Of a stretch of 64,000 nt of DNA, positions 13,801 to 56,400 are shown piece by piece. The position numbers were made by a program, and so were the translations under genes. The DNA comes from Nematostella vectensis (taxonomy: Eukaryota; Cnidaria; Anthozoa; Actiniaria; Edwardsiidae): NCBI RefSeq assembly GCF_932526225.1, contig NC_064047.1, forward strand, positions 7,625,501-7,689,500, in the 5' to 3' direction. The notes under the pieces are model-generated. The model worked only from the letters and a program-made list of their open reading frames with translations, did not search any database and had not been told where the DNA came from. The first letter of the stretch is position 1. Each line of letters begins with the position of its first letter.

Positions 13801-15020
13801 GCACCCAGTCCCTTTATCGTACCATGTTTTTTCTCGCGTAGACTGAGCCAGAAGAGCCGGCTTGGAAACGAGAGGCACGTGAGGCGAGAGAGGCCAATTA
13901 CAAGAAACCGGAAGAGAAGGTTAGTATAATATGTTCCGGGGGAGCGGGCAAAACACGGCGTCTAAACTAGGCCTGCGCTTCTAAGGACTTTTGGCATGTT
14001 TGTTTACCACGAAGCAGAGACTTTGTTCATTTGCAGTTTTTTCTGGACTTGTTGTTTGTTTCACGACAAAACTTGCTAAGCTTTCTCTATACAATTGAAA
14101 TGGAAATGCTTGAAATGCGGTAATTTGGTTAAAAAGAACGCGGCTGTCAACCCCGTCCTGCTTTAGCGCCTTACTTAAAATCCACTGCCATCCCATTATG
14201 TGGAAAACGGCCAAAGCGGTCCGAGAAGTGTACAAGTCCGCTTGTAGGCCTAACAGGATTGGCTATAGATTATCTCATTGTTCTATTGTATTCCCGTTCT
14301 TCGTCTGTGGTGCATCAATTCAATGCGGTGAAATCTCCTGATAGCTTCTACATGGCCCAAGCGTTCGGCTAAATCACCCATAGTTGTTGGTGAAATTATT
14401 GATGAATAGGAGCTAACATCGGTGACTTATTTTAAGGAAGAATCGATAGAGTCTAACATTTACCAATTGTTATCCCTGTGTAGGTTGCTCCCTCGGTCCA
14501 ACATTTAAAGGACAAGAAAGTCCTCCCAGTCCTCCGGCCCGAAGACATTCTTAGCGGTAAAAGTGAGTTGCGCAAGTCCTGGCGCGAGCCCGATGTACCT
14601 GCCCCTAAGAAGCCAGTACCCCCACCCCCTGAGGACGAGCATAAGAAACCATCACGACCATCACCACCGCTGACCAAAAAGACAAATGCTGCTGGCTCAC
14701 AAGAAGAGCTTCGAAAGTCGTCACGGGAAGAACCACCGCTAAAGACAAAGTCTGTCACCACCGCGGGCTCATCAGAGGAGTTGACCGCGCTGAGAGCGGA
14801 GGTGACGGAGCTGAGATCCCTGTGCAAGGAGTTGAGCGACAAATTCGAAGCCTTGGAAAACAAGCATGCAGAGAATATTAAGCGGCTGGAGAGTCGATGG
14901 GCGAAAGATATTGAGCAGCTGACGAGTGACTTTGACGAAGAGCGTAGCAACAATGCGCGCTTAAAGATAGAAGTCGATCGGTTAAAGAAGAAAATGCGCC
15001 GCGATTCCGACGCCGAATAA
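4827..15020 (+). CDS. SH3KBP1/CD2AP-like: CIN85/CD2AP-family adaptor: three SH3 domains, CPI motif, coiled coil
   Basis: This is a cytoplasmic scaffold linking receptor endocytosis (CBL, endophilin in the family) to actin capping protein. Exons are 4827-4830 (ATG plus one base), 4918-5142, 6320-6565, 7053-7375, 8057-8123, 8495-8761, 10224-10541, 11954-12048, 13209-13262, 13842-13919 and 14484-15020. They total 2214 nt, 737 aa, in frame throughout. SH3-1 is about residues 7-65 (VTFEYEAAEPDELSL, GLFPVNFVDF). SH3-2 is about 81-137 (ALYDY-like VLFDYEAENADELSL, GWWEG, GVFPSNFVKL). SH3-3 is about 294-352 (VTYDYEQQNEDELEL, GLFPDNFVEIL). A proline-rich region follows, then the capping-protein-interaction motif LTHLTANRVKNQQKRPPSR in exon 8 and a heptad-rich coiled coil at about 655-733. 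The domain order is that of vertebrate CIN85 and CD2AP. It probably descends from their common ancestor, so I do not choose between them. The one-codon first exon is chosen because the phase-1 splice gives MASSRRARVTF. Confidence 0.93.
7749..7943. mobile_element. MITE-like element with about 20-bp terminal inverted repeats
   Basis: The left end GCGCTAAGAGATCATGTTAC and the right end (reverse complement GTGCTAAGAGATCATGTGAC) are near-identical inverted repeats, 195 bp end to end with no coding capacity. It lies in intron 4 of the SH3 adaptor gene. A relative with the same end motif is at 22100-22340, and single ends occur near 13750 and 60318. Confidence 0.65.
9095..9505. mobile_element. Inverted-repeat element, about 411 bp, in SH3-adaptor intron 6
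   Basis: The two ends are inverted copies beginning with a perfect 21-bp repeat (ATATGAGGATTAAAATGG plus AAA). The similarity continues, with interruptions, for about 85 bp and includes CCAACGTTT on one side and AAACGTTGG on the other. The inner motif read from the minus strand (CTGAAGAAGG ... GAAACGTTGG) resembles the ends of some retroelement terminal repeats. There is no ORF. The element class is uncertain. Confidence 0.55.
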
Positions 15021-15099
15021 GTCAAGCGTGATTCGCTTGTTGCGCGTGCGCTGCTACCCCTAGTCCCCACACTTTCCTGTTAAAAAAATTTTTTGCTAT

Positions 15100-15215
15100 G
15101 GCAAAAATATTTGACGTTGCTATGTAAAGTATGTGACGATGCTATGGTAAAAGTATTTGGCGTTGCTTTGGTAAAAGTGACGTTGCTATTGTAAAATTGG
15201 GTGACGTTGCTAGGT
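15100..15215 (+). repeat. Imperfect tandem repeat around GACGTTGCTATGGTAAAA
   Basis: Four to five degenerate copies of a unit of about 25-33 bp centred on (G)ACGTTGCTATGGTAAAAGT. They lie about 80 bp after the adaptor stop codon, so probably in its 3' untranslated region. Confidence 0.6.
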
Positions 15216-15892
15216 AACATCTCAATGGCATTTTCTGCTATACGAGAAGCGACTTTTATCATTCTGAATTTTGTTCAGGAAAGTTTGGTAGCTAGTGTAG
15301 ATAATTTTTTGGAAAGTCTTTTGATTGATTGCCCTCAGACGTTAACTAAACCTGTTAAAACAGTTATTTTTATATTAGCTTAACCGCGTGATCACTGAAA
15401 TCCATCTCTTGTGATTTCATCTTAGAGATCATGTCACTTATCCAGAGCAATGAGGGCAGGAAGTGAAAATGAACTATGCGTTCACCACAGACCCGCACTT
15501 GCAGACTTCAAGCGGTTTTGGGGGATTACATTTGGATTTACGTTATTAAAAATGTAGAAAAAGACTTCTCAAAATAGGTTGTGCTCGGAGAAAGTAAAGC
15601 AGCAATTATCAATGAAAAATGAACAGTGATTTGGCGGGAATACACCGCGCGAAATGTGCAGTTGCCTTTCGTTACAGGTTCCCGTCTTTTTCGCTAGCCT
15701 CGTTGCGTTGCTAAGTATCTTTTTTATTCACGCTTGTTTGCAATCTACGCATAAGAACGTTCATGTACGCCATTGCGAGAATTGTCAATAGATTAGAATA
15801 GATAACACATCTGTCCATCGAATCAAACACTCGTTTTTTATCAAATAGCCACATATATTAAGTACTTAAAGAAAATTCATATAATATAAATA

Positions 15893-15898
15893 AATAAA
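15893..15898 (+). promoter_or_regulatory. Possible poly(A) signal AATAAA for the SH3 adaptor gene
   Basis: First clear plus-strand AATAAA cluster, about 870 bp beyond the stop at 15020. Assigned by position only. Confidence 0.35.
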
Positions 15899-16943
15899 AC
15901 AGGTAAATGTGTGTCTTTCTTGGGTTAAATGTTTTCTGCGTTTAAATTTGTTGAAGATCAACAGCCTTAGTTGCATTGGAATGTACTTAAAGTCCATATA
16001 ACCTTTCAGAGTTGATAGATTTTGTCAATTCTTTATATTTTCATCTTCCAAATGGTATGTGGTTCGTATGGACCCTAAAAAACACGCGTTCGGGCGAATA
16101 ACTCAAATCTGTAATATTGAGGTATTTTGGTCAACCTTCGAAAAGAAGGCCGTGAAAAAAAAGGCCCGGGTCCAGTCATTTCTGACGTAGATCGAGATGT
16201 CAACCAAATTACAAGAGAAAACATGCGCGCGCTAAACCAGTTCCCGTCATGTCTTCTTAGTTATTGCTGAAGAACGTTGTGTGGTTTCAACTTTTACCGT
16301 CATCTTTATATCTCAACCTGGTAATCAAATGATTATTTAACCTGCAAAATTTAGCAGATGTTTTTTAGTGTTTGAATTATTTTTGCATTGTGCGCGCGCT
16401 GCATTCGCAATCAAGAATGGCGACATTCTCACAAGCGCGCTTTGTTTTTGAAACCAACAAAACGATGTTTTCCTTTTTCGCATACAATTCTCGACTTTAA
16501 ATTATTATTCGCTTCATTGTGGGTAGCATTGAAATAGAAAACAATTCGCCAATATTTTGTGGTATTGCCGTCTCCGAATTTTAAAGGATTTAAGGAGAAA
16601 CGTTGTTTCAGATTTTCCCGCCAAAACTTGGAATTATTCACTCGATTCAATCTCCTTTCGCGCGGCAATGAAAATTTTCAAAGATCTGTAGAAAATTCAA
16701 ATTCAATCAAATTCAATTTCCTTTTCAGAATTTGAAAGTTTATCTATGCTTTGTTTTGGCTAGATTGATGTAAGTGAAAGGTTTTAAGAACTTTAAAATC
16801 CCTATTACAGGGAGTAGAGAGGCAGCACAGGAATCCTAAAATTTTAAAGCGGCAGAGAAGTTGGCCTATGTGGTATGTCCTATGTACAGATATAGTTATG
16901 TACTATGTACAGATACAGATAAGTGTTTATAAGCAAACGATAG

Positions 16944-16949
16944 TTTATT
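16944..16949 (-). promoter_or_regulatory. Possible poly(A) signal AATAAA for AK9
   Basis: TTTATT on the plus strand, that is AATAAA on the minus strand, about 230 bp past the AK9 stop at 17177. Assigned by position only. Confidence 0.4.
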
Positions 16950-17176
16950 CTTCTGTTATTTACAATACCACCACGTCTATACGAAATTCTTACCTATTTA
17001 CAGACGTTATTTTTCATTAAAAAATGGAAAAATAGCTGTTTAAACAAACCTAGAAACGACCATAACATGAAACATAAATACGTATCTCAACACTGACTGA
17101 CTATTCCAACAAGACCAGCGAAGAAATGACAATTTTAGTTCCGATCATGCGCATTAATAACCAGACTCATCTCTAG

Positions 17177-47475
<30,299 letters not shown>

Positions 47476-49987
47476 TATGACTGTTTGGAGAAATGACCAA
47501 GACGTTTTAAGCTCAGTGTTTTACGTTATTTAGGCTCCATCTCCCTCGTCGTTTTCATCTTATATTTTGCTCGGCTCTTTGGAGCAAGTCGTGTTGCTAT
47601 GGTGATACGACTGTTTACGTAGTAGTAGCGGGAGACTGGTACTGAAAGCAAGGGAACAGGGAACCCATAATCCGGAGATACCTAAAAAAAAACTAGCTTT
47701 ATTTTTGTTTTTCTGTCTTCTGTGCCTATTTTTGCCTTTTTTGCAACATTTTTTGAAACCTGAGCTTGAAATGCAAAATTCACCCCTTCATTAAATTAAA
47801 GTGCAACTAAAGGAGCTGCTTTTTCGAATTCATTTCGAGAAAATACGCCCTTGACCGAGGACGAGATATTTTTTAAATTTTTATGTACTAAGAGCGAAGC
47901 TTGCAGGCCATCGAAAAAAAACGAGGCTTAACGAAAACGAGGCTCAAACAAGAACAATAAGACAATCATCATTAGCGTTTTGAGAAAAAAATCATACACA
48001 ATGAAAAGCCTGGAAATAAATGCATGCAGCCCAAACCAGACAGAAAAAAATGTATAAAACGATGAAAAATAAAATCATGCACATCTTGGAGACAAGAAAA
48101 AAACCTGCACGACTGAAACCTCCCAGACACACCATCACTTTTTTGGTCCGTCCCTTACGTTTAGACGTAACATGTGGAAAACAGGATGGCGTTGTCGTAG
48201 ACTTGGAAAACTGTGTGTGGGAGGGTGGGGGGCAAGTATTTTTGGGGATGACAATTTACACCACTGCATTTTTATTTTGTTTGTTTTGTTATCATTGTTA
48301 TTAAGGTTGAGGATAGGGTCTGTTTGTCGTCATGTTTACGGCGTTTAGTGGCCCTCTCCCGCCCTACACCCCATATCCGCTCCCCGCACCCCCAAGACTA
48401 CGCACTCAATTAATGGCCAGTTAACATGTTTGAAACCTTAATTTCAACCGATAGCACATTTTATATATAAATTAAACAGTTTCTCTTTGAAGTATAAACA
48501 AACATCGTACAAAACCACTAACTAAATAAGTGTTTACAGTTGAATTCCGATAACTCGACCCTCAAGGAGAAAGAAATATTTTAAAGTTCATACTTGCTGG
48601 AAAATGTTTTTCACTGGGGTTCTTTTTTCCTTTTCGTGTTCTCAGTGAGATCTTTTGGCGGTTATTGTCTGAATCAACGAATAGCTGAGGTTGAAAACAA
48701 AGTCAATAAAGCCGTTTTACATCTTGATTTCATTTGGTGGTCGGAAAAGGCAGGCTGTGAAATNNNNNNNNNNNNNNNNNNNNNNNNNNNNNNNNNNNNN
48801 NNNNNNNNNNNNNNNNNNNNNNNNNNNNNNNNNNNNNNNNNNNNNNNNNNNNNNNNNNNNNNNNNNNNNNNNNNNNNNNNNNNNNNNNNNNNNNNNNNNN
48901 NNNNNNNNNNNNNNNNNNNNNNNNNNNNNNNNNNNNNNNNNNNNNNNNNNNNNNNNNNNNNNNTGCACTGCATACTTAAAAAATACTTGACATTGAGTTC
49001 AACAATATTGTGAAGTATACTTTACAAGATTAAAACAATGGAATGGGATATCATAAAAAATCCTTATTCGATTGCATAATCAGTAAATTCAGTGATCTAG
49101 GTTTATTAGTGTCAATAATTTATACACCTATTTCAAATAATATTGCACTTGGAGAATCTATGTGTCATAACTCGCAGTGTTTAATGGGTAATAAGCATGA
49201 ATCAAAACAAACACAGGTTTAGAAAAGCTTCAGCATTCTTGTTTATGTGCCTTTAAACATTCACACAGCATTCAGAGACCAGGATTCAGCTATTTATATG
49301 TAACCCATGAACCACTGCGGGTAAGGATGTATTGACTTACCATACCTTACAGGTGCAACATTAATTACAATAGATGTATACTCATACATATGACAAAACT
49401 TGTGCAATATCACACGGACTTGGCTGACTCTTACCAAGCATCAAATATGTTATTCTACAATTTCATAGGATAGCAAACCCTACAAGTCTCAGTTCAATAT
49501 AAATATTGAGTAAAAACTATAAATAATTTAGAGTTTTATAACGTTTTGTGGCATAAGTAACTTACTTATGTGAGTTACTCATAACTTGTTTTATACATAC
49601 TTTATACGGAAATTTAGAACCTAATAAGTATTCAAGTAAAAGCGAAATATCACACAATGTTACCATGAAGACACAACATAACACAGCTCTGTTTCGAACT
49701 ACAATATTTCTAAACACAAAGCTTTAATGTTGAACAAAAGAATGTCTTTAAAAGACAAGTTTATTCTTTACAAAAATCAACGAGTGTATAAAACCGGATA
49801 TTGTAAACAAACGATATGGGAAGTTAAAGAATAGAATATCAAGATAGCTTAGGGGTCAAAGGAAACAACATAAAGAATTTAAACCAAATACTCTTCATAT
49901 TTTAAGAAAAATACTAAACAATGCAAGTACTGTACAAGAGACACGTGTTGACACGAACGATGAATGTCCCATCACAAGTTTTCTTAC
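47476..49987. other. AK9 5' flank, assembly gap and PRDX4 intron; no gene seen
   Basis: AT-rich sequence without a recognisable coding exon. The left part should hold the AK9 promoter. The right part (48964-49987) is where PRDX4 intron 1 would run. I looked for the conserved peroxiredoxin FTFVCPTE exon here on the minus strand and did not find it. Confidence 0.5.
48764..48963. other. Assembly gap, 200 N
   Basis: 200 consecutive undetermined bases, a round number that suggests an estimated or fixed-length scaffold gap rather than measured sequence. Confidence 0.99.
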
Positions 49988-50153
49988 TTTGCGCCTTGCT
50001 CCAGTGTACAGCATGTTCCGATATCTTAGTTCTCTCTGGATAGACCTGTCCACCTGCATATACCCTGCACTGGTCTTGATCCTCTACCTTGTTGGCAGAG
50101 GAGCAAAAAGCGAAAAGAGCAAAGCAAAACACAAAAAGTACACCCGTCGCCAT
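49988..50153 (-). CDS. PRDX4: PRDX4-like secretory peroxiredoxin, exon 1 only
   Basis: Peroxiredoxin-4 is a 2-Cys thiol peroxidase of the ER/secretory pathway. The ATG at 50153 (context AAGATGGCG) begins a signal peptide MATGVLFVFCFALFAFCSSA, then QCRVYAGGQVYPERTKISEH and HWSKAQ. These match the PRDX4-specific N-terminal extension (CxxYAGGQVYP ... LSKA) just before the thioredoxin fold. The extension Cys is present. The donor GTAAGA follows in phase 1, which fits the Ile-Ser-Lys-Pro continuation of the family. The catalytic exons are not visible between here and the gap 1 kb away, nor to the left of it. A weaker alternative, a TRAP-delta-like protein, was dismissed. Confidence 0.85.
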
Positions 50154-50569
50154 CTTGGAAAGGAGTAGCCCAGCGCATGCGTAATATCTTGCGGGGTATT
50201 CCCTGACGTGGACCAATCATAGTATGCGGCTTTCGAGAGCGATTCAAGTAGTTCAATTTAGGAATTTTTTTCCTTTTTAATAAAGAAAAACAGCCAAAAA
50301 CGTTGTCGGATTAATGTGTCCTTGGTTTTTGACACAAGCAATATTTGTTTTCAGTATTGTATTGCGTAAAAAAAAGAAAAACCTATTTTCATCGCCATAG
50401 AAAGACTTGAATTACAAATAGGATTCATTTCCGTATTTTGTCTTTTTTGGCTTTGACTTTCATTATTTTTAGATGAAAGCAGGTAAAAATGACGATAAAA
50501 ATTCGCCGGAATTTGGGCGCGCAGCATATTTTAATTGACCTTTTAGAGCCGTGGTCACTTGCGTTAGTC

Positions 50570-52465
50570 CGTTAGAGATATCTCGTTGTGGTCGCCATTG
50601 CGCTAGATCTTTACGCCATTGCGATAGCTAGAGATGTTTGGTTGTGGTCTCACTTGCGAGCTACAGATCTGGCTGTGATCTCTCTTGCTAAAGATATGTT
50701 GTCGCGGTCTTAGTTGCGCTAGAGATATCTGGCTGTGGTCTCACTTGCGCTAGAGATGTCTGGCTGTGGTCTCACTTGCGCTAGAGATGTCTGGATGTGG
50801 TCTCACTTGCGCTAGAGATGTCTGGATGTGGTCTTACTTGCGCTAGAGATATCTGGCTGTGGTCTCACTTTCTCTAGAGATGTCTGGATGTGGTCTTACT
50901 TGCGCTAGAGATATCTGGCTGTGGTCTCACTTGCGCTAGAGATGTCTGGCTGTGGTCTTACTTGCGCTAGAGATGTCTGGATGTGGTCTCACTTGCGCTA
51001 GAGATATCTGGCTGTGATCTCACTTGCGCTAGAGATGTCTGGATGTGGTCTTACTTGCGCGCAGGAGATATTGAATGTGGTCTCATTTGAGCGCTAGAGA
51101 TATCTGGCTGTGGTCTCACTTGCGCTAGAGATGTCTGGATGTGGTCTTACTTGCGCGCAGGAGATATCTGGCTGTGGTCTTACTTGCGCGCAGGAGATAT
51201 CTGGCTGTGGTCTTACTTGCGCGCAGGATATATCTGGCTGTAGTCTTACTTGCGCGCAGGAGTTATCTGGCTGTGGTCTTAGTTGCGCTAGAGATATCTG
51301 GCTGTGGTCTTACTTGCGCTAGAGATGTCTGGGTGTGGTCTCACTTGCGCTAGAGATATCTGGCTGTAGTCTTACTTGCGCGCAGGAGTTATCTGGCTGT
51401 GGTCTTAGTTGCGCTAGAGATATCTGGCTGTGGTCTCACTTGCGCTAGAGATATCTGGCTGTGGTCTTACTTGCGCTAGAGATATCTGGCTGTGGTCTTA
51501 GTTGCGCTAGAGATATCTGGCTGTGGTCTTACTTGCGCTAGAGATATCTGGCTGTGGTCTCACTTGGGCTAGAGATGTCTGGATGTGGTCTCACTTGCAC
51601 GCAGGAGATATCTGGCTGTGGTCTCACTTGCGCGCAGGAGATATCTGGCTGTGGTCTTACTTGCGCGCAGGAGATATTGAATGTGGTCTCATTTGAGCGC
51701 AAGAGATATCGGCTGTGGTCAAACTTTAACTAAAGATATCTGGCTGTGGTCTCACTTGCGCGCAAAAGATATCGGCTGTGGTCAAACTTGCACTAAAGAT
51801 ATATGGCTGTGGTCTCACTTGCGCTAGAGATATCTGGCTGTGATCTGAAAGCTGGTTCTCACTAGGACGCAATTGCAAGCGTAGCACCAACGGAAGCGCA
51901 ACAGAAGTGAGAAACGGTCAAAAACAAAAAGAAAGTCAAGCAATTGCGTTCTCTTGCGCTTGGTTCCAGTGAGGATCGGAAAATTACGTGCGTTCTGCTT
52001 GCGCTTTCGTCCAATTGAGAACCAACCTTCACTTGCGCGCTAGAGATATTTGGGTGTGGTCTCACTTGCGCTAGAGATGTCTGGATGTGGTCTTACTTGC
52101 GCGCAGGAGATATCTGGCTGTGGTCTTAGTTGCGCTAGAGATATCTGGCTGTGGTCTTACTTGCGCTAGAGATGTCTGGATGTGGTCTTACTTGCGCGCA
52201 GGAGATATCTGGCTGTGGTCTTACTTGCGCTAGAGATATCTGGCTGTGGTCTTAGTTGCGCTAGAGATATCTGGCTGTGGTCTTACTTGCGCTAGAGATA
52301 TCTGGCTGTGGTCTCACTTGGGCTAGAGATGTCTGGATGTGGTCTCACTTGCGCTAGAGATATCTGGCTGTGGTCTCACTTGCGCTAGAGATATCTGGCT
52401 GTGGTCTCACTTGCGCTAGAGATGTCTGGATGTGGTCTCACTTGCGCTAGAGATATCTAGCTGTG
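50570..52465. repeat. 31-bp minisatellite (TGGCTGTGGTCTCACTTGCG plus CTAGAGATATC)
   Basis: About 55 copies of a 31-bp unit, with variants GATGTGG for GCTGTGG, TTAC for TCAC, and GCGCAGGAGATATC for GCTAGAGATATC. Runs of the same variant occur in blocks. A foldback element (51847-52030) interrupts it. Located just upstream of the PRDX4 start. Confidence 0.93.
51847..52030. mobile_element. MITE-like foldback inserted in the 31-bp minisatellite
   Basis: The ends GAAAGCTGGTTCTCA and (inverted) GAAGGTTGGTTCTCA bound 184 bp, with GGACG and GCGCAAG words repeated in both arms. The minisatellite phase resumes on the other side (GTGATCT, then CACTTGCGC), so the insertion point is precise and the target duplication is at most a base or so. 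Confidence 0.75.
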
Positions 52466-53466
52466 ATTGCCATTACTCTGGAGAATTCCGGCTGTATGCA
52501 CCTAAACTTCAGTGCTTCCAATTCACGCACCTTTTCTTGTTTAGGTGCGGATTTTTGTTTGCTTCTCTCCAGCGCGGTATATTTACCAGATACTGGGAAA
52601 ATAGTTTTAGTCACTTAATAAAATTCCCAGAGAGGGCAAAGGCGTTTATCTTTAATTTGATAAATACACTAATTATATACTAAAATACAATTTTAGATAC
52701 AGGCGTAAAAGTCTAAGGCGGTCTGATTCAGAGAATATAGAAATTAAATTTGACGTAAACATTTCTCACTCTAAAAGCATTTTCTGTTAGAGTGTAATTT
52801 TTAGCACTGGAACTGAACAAAATATCAACACGCGAAATACACTGGAATTTCTACCCTGGAGCCATTTTGGCGGGAACAATAAGGACGCGTGTAGCCTGGT
52901 AACCATATCAAACATATTCCCCAAGGATAGTGTCCTTCGTTCGCATTGCCTTATATGGTCATTGATGCCCATATTTAGAAGAGCTAAAGTTTTCCCGCTC
53001 CCTGATCTCCAGAAAATATGGTGAAAAATGCTAATTCCTGTCAATTTGAGACTCGTGGCAAGAATTTGTCCAAAAAAACTTGACAGCTTGGTCAAATTTT
53101 TATCTCACTAATCTTGAAAAGCCCTTAGACCCAGGCCTCCCAGAGATTGACCGAGCGGGTTTGAAGGTCACCCAAATATTGATATGCAGCTCTCATTGGA
53201 ACTTGTACATTATCTAGCATGGGGGCATTGACTGCATTACCTGCTATTTGCAAGATTCACGTATGTGTATATGTATTTGACGTTGGGGGGCGGGAGGGGG
53301 GGGGATTCTGGAGCTCGAACATGGTGCACTCGAGCGAAGGTAACCACAGGGCCCCCATTTCAACAAGAGCCAGCTAGCTGGCTGAGAAGAAGTTTGTCGA
53401 GATATTCGGCATGTCCACATTTGACCACCGTATAAAGCCACAGAGCTAATCTACTATTTTTCCAGT

Positions 53467-56400
53467 TTATCGTCGGCACCAGTGATCGATAATAGAGCTG
53501 TCGGTTGGCCTAGTTTCCTGGAAAACCTGTGATTTATCGCCCTCCTCGATGTAAAGTCGGACATTTTTCAGCGTCGCCGGGATCTGAAACCCCTTCTTTG
53601 CGCCCGCGACACGTATGACCAGCAGTATCGGTAGAAGATATGAATCCACGAATGTCAAGGAGTCACTTTCCACGAACCTCGTTTTCCTGGACGCCAGAAG
53701 CTTGTCCAAGATCTCGAGATGGAGCTTAAGTGTATCCTCAGCTTTGGTATTATTGCTGTTTAGGAATGAGCGGAACTTGGTCAGGAGCATCAGGTTTTGG
53801 ATCTTGGCTGAGGAAAAAAGAGAAAAGTTTCCTGATGACAGAGCAAAAAAAAAATGGCATGAAATTTTCCAATTCTCAATATATAAGCTCAAGATTCCGC
53901 ATCCAAGGAGTTTCTCCGACCAAAAGCTAAATTCCAAATTTTAAAATTTAACTAGATTTAGAAGATTAAATTTAGAAGATTATTTTTTACTGTTTGTTTT
54001 CCTTTTGACCTGCTCTATGTCAAACCCAGGTACCCCTTCCCCCTCGAAACGACCATTAAGCCTCCACCCCTCCCCACTTTTTGTATCACACCGCCGCCTC
54101 AGTATACTACTCATACTTACCCATTAACGATCCTTTCCCCCCCTTGAGGCTTGGCCCAGGCAGACTTTCGATAAAATCCTCGATAGCACCGACCTCCTCA
54201 TACACTTCTCGTGAGCCCTTCACGTTACGGAAGAGAACGGGGAGTGTCCCAGATGGACTGATCTCCTTCAGGATAGACTTGTCGTCCTCAAGCACGAGAA
54301 GCACTTTAGGCTCGACGCCTTTAAGCTTAAACATCATCAGCACTTGCTGAGTACTCGTTACGGCGGCAGGGAACTGTTTGGTGGAGTCTGCCTGAAGGAA
54401 AAAACACATTTTTATGTTGTGTTTTACTAATCTGGTAATATGGGGGGGGGGGGGGGTAGGTTGGCGTACCGCAGGTGCCTCGCAAACTTTATGTCTTGTA
54501 ATTTGAAGAGAAAAACAGTGACTGTGACCATCTTTAGTCAATGGAGAAAGCCTCTGGAAAGAAACTAAGATTCCTTGGTACCAGACCCCAAAACGACAAC
54601 GTTTTCTTCATATGCTTATTGTTGTGAGCGTGTTCAAAGGGCAGGCGCGTAATCAGGGGGGTGCGATAGGTGCGCACAGACCCCCCTTTGTGGACAAAAA
54701 GTGGGTAATTCTTATTAATGAATCTTAAAATACTAGGCTTTTTCCATATGATACCTATGACTGCGCACCCCCCACCCCTTGGTGGCCAAAAATTGGCTAA
54801 TTTCTTAGTAAGGAATCTTCAAATACTATGTTTTTTCCTTATGATACCTATTATAACTGATTATACCTATGACTGCCCCCCCCAGCTAATCCTGGGTAAG
54901 CGCCTATAGGGGGTACGGGGTATCCGGATTCCACCCTGCTCATGAGACGAGATGATTGTTCGCCTCCGGTTGACACCTTAGTTGGTAGTTGTAAGATGGT
55001 TAGTTTGTGTGTATTTAAATAGAAACAATTCTAGATGGATCAAGTGACCTATCCCCATTGTTAAGGACTAGTAAAGCCCAAAGGCATTGCACCTACTGTA
55101 CAGTGATAGCTCTAAAAGTCTTTGCACATCAACAAATCAAAAGATCGATAGACACTGAAGAGCATTGCACATTGCTGAACAAATGGTAGCTCAAGGGTCA
55201 CTGACATCAACAAAACAAATAGCTGACAAACACTGAAGAGCATTGCACATTACTAAAAGTAAAACCCGAAGCATTGCATTTGCTGGACAGTGATAGCTCA
55301 AAGAGTCATTGCACATCAGCTGGTACATTATCTTATTTACAACTTGTAAGATAATGATGACAACAAAAGAAATGAACTTAATTCCGTGGTTTGTGAATTA
55401 CTACTCGACTGGACCCGACCCTGTGTTTTTCTCAAGACACGCCTCTGGATGTATTTACATATCTCGTAATAGGGGGGGGGGGGGGGGGGTGAAGAGTGAA
55501 GGAGGCGTTTAACTGCCTGTGGTCGGGGGGGAGGGTAGTATCTTGAGATGGACCCTCCCTTAATAAAGTCACATGTGATATTCCCATAAAAAAGCATTAA
55601 ATTGCCCCAAGTTCCATCTCTTGTCGAACAACCTGCTAACCGAAATCGATTGTTTCCCTTCAATTGCTTTTCCTTATGCGTCACCTATGATTACGTAATT
55701 CTGATAACTATTTTAATGAATAATAAAAATAGCGGTTTAATTTGAATTGAGTAGCTGCAGCGGTGCCCGAAAGAAGACTGGGAAGAAAAGGGTTAATTGA
55801 TGAAATAGCTGCTCCCTTTCTATTACCAGTCCCCACCGCCGAGCGACAATACGAAGGCTAATTGAAGGTTTGAGTTCTGGTTATCGACATCCAATGTTGT
55901 GTGTTTCAGTTATCAGCCTGCAGTTATTTTTATAAGACAATAAAAGTTATCTTCGGGGTGGGAAATATACGGAGGTCAACCGCGACGGGTCACCTAAACA
56001 TAACGTGAATTTATAATAGTAAACAATTATCTTAAAAGAAGCTTCCAGAACATTACCAAAGCGTCATTGTAAGACCCTATTTTCCACCACTTTTTATCAT
56101 GTTTAGATAAAGTTACTATCCGACAATCTGAAGGTTAAAAATACTAATATTAATGTTAATCAATACAAAAAAGGCATCAAAAGTTTGATGACAAGAATCA
56201 TCCTTTTTAAGGGGGAATTTTTTTTTCGCTTTATCTTTACATGCAATGCGAGCATTGAAAAAATTGAGAGCATTGAAACACCTTTTTTATAAAAGACCGA
56301 ATCATTGCCTTTTTACGATGAGGAGTAACTACATCTTCGAGTACATCTACTCGAGTACAGATTTAATTATCACTAAAATAAAGATTAGCAGAGAAGCTAT

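Larger units (their letters stand above)
15021..17176. other. Convergent 3' flanks of the SH3 adaptor and AK9; no gene seen
   Basis: The interval lies between the stop codons of the plus-strand adaptor and minus-strand AK9. It contains a short imperfect tandem repeat (15100-15215), a possible poly(A) signal for each gene and otherwise AT-rich sequence. No ORF here has a recognisable protein family. Confidence 0.6.
50154..53466. other. Intergenic region with minisatellite; no gene seen
   Basis: It lies between the PRDX4 start and the CLIC-like stop. Most of 50570-52465 is a 31-bp tandem array. The rest has no ORF with family resemblance. Confidence 0.6.

Noticed and set aside
48594-49013. Open frames running through the N gap
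   Set aside because: They exist only because undetermined bases contain no stop codons.
49988-50153. TRAP-delta (SSR4) as identity of the signal-peptide exon
   Set aside because: The VYAGGQVYPER and WSKAQ segments plus phase match PRDX4 much better; the TRAP-delta similarity was limited to a few scattered residues and lacked its first 50 residues.
51110-51353. Repetitive Cys/Leu-rich open frames
   Set aside because: Translations of the 31-bp minisatellite; frames are not maintained across the array.
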